Of a stretch of 8,150 nucleotides of DNA, positions 5,526 through 8,150 are shown in pieces. A model generated the notes under the pieces. It searched no databases and had not been told where the DNA came from. It saw nothing but the letters and a program-made list of their open reading frames with translations. A program made the translations under genes and the position numbers. Positions within the stretch are counted from its first letter, which is position 1, and each line of letters opens with the position of its first letter. Source of the stretch: Candidatus Saccharimonadota bacterium (GTDB lineage: Bacteria; Patescibacteriota; Saccharimonadia; Saccharimonadales; JACDFO01); the NCBI GenBank assembly GCA_013815785.1, contig JACDFO010000037.1, forward strand, positions 1 to 8,150, written 5' to 3'.

Positions 5526-6674
5526 CTATTGTAGTACGTTGTGTAGTTCAGCCTGCAAGTTTTTATGAAATGCGGTAATAGAAAATTTAGCGGCGGCAGT
5601 TTTTATACCATCATGCGAATATTTGTTGCTAGAAAAGGCTTGAATCGCCTCGGCTAGGGATTCTGGGGTTTGTTTGGTAAAGAACTGACCGGTTTTGCCT
5701 TCGACGATGAAATCCAGAGCTCCACCGGCTTTATAAGCTATAACCGGCGTACCGGCTGCCAGAGCTTCGACCGGGGCGATACCGAAATCATCTACGCCTG
5801 GAAATAGAAAGGCTTCGGCTGACTGTAAATAATGGGGTAATTCACGGTCGGTGACTTTTGTTAGGAACGTAATGGTTTTGCCTGCCATTTTCTTGAGTTT
5901 TTTGTGGTCTGGCCCGTTGCCAATAACGATAAGCGGAACATTTAACTGAGTGCAGGCGGCGACGGCAAGATCAACGCGCTTGTAGGGAGTTTGGCGGCCG
6001 GTAATGACGAAGCCGCGGCGAACATTTGGCAAACCGTGTTTTTCAGTTGGGATAGCGAAGCGTTCAGTGTCAATTGGTGGAAATACAACCGTCGACTTAC
6101 GGTTATAGTATTTTTTAATTTGGCCAGCGGTATGGGTGGAGTTGGCAAGTATATGGTCGGGCCGCTGGGCCGCCACGAAGTCCCATTTGCGGAGTGGACC
6201 TATCAAAAGCTTGAGTCCAAAGCGAGCGAGCCAATCAAAGCGTCCAAAGCCAGGATGTGCCAAGTAGTCATCGTAGCGTGCCCAATAGTAATGGGTAGGA
6301 GCATGAATGTAACTAATATGTGTTTGGTCAGCACGAGTTTTGATGCCTTTAGCTTCGGCTCCGGTACTGCTGATAATAAGGTCATAATTTTTTAAGCGTA
6401 GATTACTGAAATACAGGATGCGTAAAAAAGGGATATATTTGCGAAGCTTAGAAAACGGCCAGTACTGCAAAAAACCAGTAACTACCTTACCATTAAGTTT
6501 ATGGCGCCAGCGCTTGGTTGCATAGGAAGTATAAATAGGTGCATCGGGGAACATATTGTGCAGTTCCAGTACGACCTTTTCCGCCCCACCGCCTAGCATC
6601 CAATCGCACACTATGGCGGCCCTAGGGTTTCCAATATTTGATATTTGATATTTGATATTTGAGTTAGGACTCAT
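5526..6674 (-). CDS. GT4-type glycosyltransferase (possible mannosyltransferase)
   Basis: A 382-residue protein (numbered from ATG 6674) that should add a sugar from a nucleotide donor to a lipid-linked glycan at the cytoplasmic face. The GT-B fold is indicated by an N-terminal donor/acceptor domain starting AAIVCDWMLGGGAEKVVLELHNMFPDAPIYT (19-49), a central SYIHAPTHYYW (121-131) typical of WbaZ-like enzymes, and the C-terminal glycosyltransferase group 1 domain. The latter has GRQTPYKRVD (226-235), IGNGP (251-255) and FPGVDDFGIAPVEALAAGTPVIAYKAGG (291-318). The usual E-x7-E donor motif reads D-x7-E here (Asp295, Glu303). GDP-mannose as donor is inferred from the family and from the nearby manC/PMM genes. 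ATG 6674 is preferred over TTG 6680 because GAGGT (6684-6688) lies 9 nt upstream of the ATG but only 3 nt from the TTG. The start overlaps the preceding gene by 11 bp. Residues 3-14 are encoded by a heptanucleotide repeat. Confidence 0.88.
   Translation of the reverse strand: MSPNSNIKYQISNIGNPRAAIVCDWMLGGGAEKVVLELHNMFPDAPIYTSYATKRWRHKLNGKVVTGFLQYWPFSKLRKYIPFLRILYFSNLRLKNYDLIISSTGAEAKGIKTRADQTHISYIHAPTHYYWARYDDYLAHPGFGRFDWLARFGLKLLIGPLRKWDFVAAQRPDHILANSTHTAGQIKKYYNRKSTVVFPPIDTERFAIPTEKHGLPNVRRGFVITGRQTPYKRVDLAVAACTQLNVPLIVIGNGPDHKKLKKMAGKTITFLTKVTDRELPHYLQSAEAFLFPGVDDFGIAPVEALAAGTPVIAYKAGGALDFIVEGKTGQFFTKQTPESLAEAIQAFSSNKYSHDGIKTAAAKFSITAFHKNLQAELHNVLQ
6634..6661 (-). repeat. Four perfect 7-bp tandem repeats in the 5' end of the glycosyltransferase gene
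   Basis: The plus strand reads ATATTTG four times (6634-6640, 6641-6647, 6648-6654, 6655-6661); in the coding direction the unit is CAAATAT. It lies 12 nt after the ATG at 6674 and encodes SNIKYQISNI, an extension not expected in this family, whose conserved part begins at AAIVCDW. Seven is not a multiple of three, so a change of one unit shifts the frame. Confidence 0.9.
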
Positions 6675-7050
6675 TGTCAAAATACCTCAGGATGGCAGTT
6701 ATTTGCTTGTGTATTCCATCGATGTCTTTTACGGTTTTATCAGTTGTAATATCATCCGTGTATCCCAGCCTAGAACAAAGATAGATAAAGTTTTTAGTTT
6801 CAAATAGTGAACCCAACGCAATTCTGTAAAAGTGTGACTTATCTTTATTTGTTCCTCTACCGAAACCCTCAGCAATATTTGCTGATACTGATGATGCTGA
6901 TCGTCTGATTTGATTTGTTAGTGAGTAAAGTTCATCTTTAGGAAAACTCTTGGTCACATTGTATATACTCACTGCAAGTTCCTGTGAATCTTGCCAAACT
7001 GTCATGTCTTCAAATCGATTAATTTTTTTGTGAGTCATATCAGATATCAA
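6664..7050 (-). CDS. Four-helix-bundle protein (23S rRNA intervening-sequence protein family)
   Basis: A 128-residue protein matching by memory the small family PF05635/TIGR02436, first known from ORFs within 23S rRNA intervening sequences and structurally related to the Avd accessory proteins of diversity-generating retroelements. Diagnostic segments are FEDMTVWQDSQELAVSIYNVTKSFPKDELYSLTNQIRRSASSVSANIAEGFGRGTNKDKSHFYRIALGSL, covering residues about 13-82, followed by helix-forming sequence to the end. Its biochemical role is unknown; no catalytic motif is visible. The TTG start at 7048-7050 is favoured by AGGAA (7055-7059) 4 nt upstream; ATG at 7036-7038 (MTHKK) is the alternative with a poorly spaced SD. 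It lies 17 bp after the sugar transferase stop and overlaps the glycosyltransferase start by 11 bp. Both ends carry AT-rich repeats, and it has no obvious role in glycan synthesis, so it may be an insertion. Confidence 0.85.
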   Translation of the reverse strand: MISDMTHKKINRFEDMTVWQDSQELAVSIYNVTKSFPKDELYSLTNQIRRSASSVSANIAEGFGRGTNKDKSHFYRIALGSLFETKNFIYLCSRLGYTDDITTDKTVKDIDGIHKQITAILRYFDNES

Positions 7051-7068
7051 TTATTTCCTATCAATTAT
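7037..7068. repeat. AT-rich repeats at the upstream junction of the four-helix-bundle gene
   Basis: TATCAATTAT occurs twice on the plus strand (7045-7054 and 7059-7068). It covers the end of the sugar transferase gene and the start of the four-helix-bundle gene. Overlapping it, ATATCAGATATCAA (7037-7050) is the reverse complement, with one mismatch in 14, of TTGATATTTGATAT within the heptanucleotide array (6638-6651), so the small gene is flanked by imperfect inverted repeats. Confidence 0.6.
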
Positions 7069-8150
7069 CATTTGCTGCCGGAGCCGGTTAGGACTGCACG
7101 AAATGTCTTGAGCAAGATAGAAATATCAAACCAGAAGCTCCAATTTTGAACATAATACATATCGAGCTTGCGGCGTTCTTCGAAGCTGATGGCTTTGCGT
7201 CCTGATATTTGTGCAAGACCTGTGACACCGGATTTTACGCTTAGGATGGTGTGCTTTTTTTCGTAAGCATTTAGTTCTCGTGGTACGAGGGCCCTGGGAC
7301 CAACTAAGCTAATATCACCTTTAACAACATTGAAAAGCTGAGGTAATTCATCAAGGCTGGTCTTTCGTAAAAACAAACCAATTTTTGTAAGCCGGGGATC
7401 ATTTGCCAGGTAATCTCCGTTTGTGCGGAACTTATGAGCTAGTTCTGGTTTGCCCATGAGCTTGAAACCTTCCTCGGGCAGCAGGCCATTATATTTTTGT
7501 TTGAGCGTTCTGAATTTGTAACAGGTAAATTCCCTATTAAAACGAGTCAGACGGATTTGTTTGAAAAAAACGGGTCCACGGGAGTCAAATAGTGCGATGA
7601 ATATAGCAATAAGTGCCATAAAGGGAATCGCTACAACTAAAGCGAGACTGCCAAATACGGCATCGAACAAGCGTTTTACGATACGGCCCCAGCCTATCAG
7701 TGCTGTCTGGTGGACTGCGACAACTGGCAAACCTGCAAACAGCTCGACGTCGATATTGCCGACAAATAAGTCGCTGTTGCCCGGTACGAAGCGGTAGGAA
7801 GCATGGTGTTCCTGTGCGTAGCGAAGGATTTCGTTGTTTTGGTCTTGGTCTTTGTATAGCTCCGTCTGAATGATTGCGTGTATAGGAGAGCGTAAATGCT
7901 GAACGGCCTCGACGAAAGTGGTATAGCTCTTGATACGACTAGTACCTGGGCCTACAACTGCGAGTACCTTGAAGCCGCTGGTTTTGGTGTGGCCGATAGT
8001 ATTGGCTAAGCTTTCGCTGACTGCAGTATCGCCGACTATGACTACATTGCTGATGCCGATGCCGTAGCGATATAGCAATCGCCGGGTGGCCCGGGCAGAT
8101 AGGCGAAACAACAGCAGGAAGCTAAAACCTAAAGCTAGGCCGTATATTGG
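7068..8150 (-). CDS. Polyprenyl-phosphate sugar-1-phosphate transferase (WbaP-like), partial (5' end outside window)
   Basis: The frame is open to the right edge: 13 codons precede the TTG at 8111, which has no SD, so the true start is outside; 360 residues are visible. The family transfers a sugar-1-phosphate from a nucleotide sugar to undecaprenyl phosphate, the first committed step of capsule or exopolysaccharide assembly. The first residues (PIYGLALGFSFLLLF) look like the end of an N-terminal membrane helix. A Rossmann-like domain follows (NVVIVGDTAV, about 35-44). The catalytic bacterial sugar transferase domain begins KRLFD at about 159 with a membrane-embedded helix (164-187), then KFRT (212-215), DPRLTKIG (251-258), the catalytic Asp-Glu pair in SLDELPQLFNVVKGDISLVGPR (267-268) and GVTGLAQISGR (308-318). 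The sugar substrate cannot be read from sequence. First visible gene of the four-gene minus-strand unit. Confidence 0.92.
   Translation of the reverse strand, partial: PIYGLALGFSFLLLFRLSARATRRLLYRYGIGISNVVIVGDTAVSESLANTIGHTKTSGFKVLAVVGPGTSRIKSYTTFVEAVQHLRSPIHAIIQTELYKDQDQNNEILRYAQEHHASYRFVPGNSDLFVGNIDVELFAGLPVVAVHQTALIGWGRIVKRLFDAVFGSLALVVAIPFMALIAIFIALFDSRGPVFFKQIRLTRFNREFTCYKFRTLKQKYNGLLPEEGFKLMGKPELAHKFRTNGDYLANDPRLTKIGLFLRKTSLDELPQLFNVVKGDISLVGPRALVPRELNAYEKKHTILSVKSGVTGLAQISGRKAISFEERRKLDMYYVQNWSFWFDISILLKTFRAVLTGSGSK

Noticed and set aside
6675..6680. TTG at 6680 as start of the glycosyltransferase
   Set aside because: The SD GAGGT is only 3 nt from this TTG but 9 nt from the ATG at 6674.
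8112..8150. TTG at 8111 as the true start of the sugar transferase
   Set aside because: No ribosome binding site precedes it, the frame is open to the edge, and the upstream codons encode hydrophobic residues expected from the N-terminal membrane region of this family.

Overview
The window looks like a chromosomal cell-envelope locus from a member of the Candidate Phyla Radiation (Patescibacteria), most likely Candidatus Saccharibacteria (TM7). This is inference. It rests on the secreted six-cysteine protein with a GINPQAILATLQKEQSLIT-type motif, a four-helix-bundle (23S rRNA intervening-sequence type) protein, tightly packed genes, moderate GC with AT-rich junctions, and a compact glycan-precursor gene set. 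TGA is used as a normal stop (manC-like gene, sugar transferase), which argues against the UGA=Gly code of Gracilibacteria and Absconditabacteria.

Left arm, minus strand: a 193-residue membrane-anchored protein with a Gmad2-like domain (924-1505), then, 2 bp downstream, a secreted lysozyme-like protein that runs off the left edge (1-921). A divergent intergenic region (1506-1682) carries a good extended -10 promoter for this pair and a weaker candidate for the rightward genes.

Middle, plus strand: mannose-1-phosphate guanylyltransferase (1683-2735) overlaps by 4 bp a HAD-type, eukaryote-like phosphomannomutase (2732-3499). Together they would convert mannose-6-phosphate to GDP-mannose.

Right arm, minus strand, read right to left: a polyprenyl-phosphate sugar-1-phosphate transferase (7068 to beyond 8150), a four-helix-bundle protein (6664-7050), a GT4-type glycosyltransferase (5526-6674) and glmS (3501-5492). 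All are spaced or overlapped as one transcription unit whose promoter lies beyond the right edge. glmS converges on the phosphomannomutase gene with one base between the stop codons. The logic is surface glycan synthesis: the sugar transferase starts the lipid-linked glycan, the GT4 enzyme extends it (possibly with mannose from GDP-mannose), and GlmS supplies glucosamine-6-phosphate for UDP-GlcNAc.

The most unusual points are: (1) glmS carries an in-frame, hairpin-rich, GC-rich insertion of roughly 55 codons, with a 123-nt period between 8-bp direct repeats, resembling a mobile palindromic element tolerated inside an essential enzyme; (2) the glycosyltransferase begins with four perfect 7-bp repeats placed so that gaining or losing one copy gives an immediate stop, the architecture of a phase-variable gene; (3) the four-helix-bundle gene between them is bounded by AT-rich repeats in inverted orientation, suggesting it was inserted into the operon. 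Homology statements come from memory of family motifs; no database search was run.
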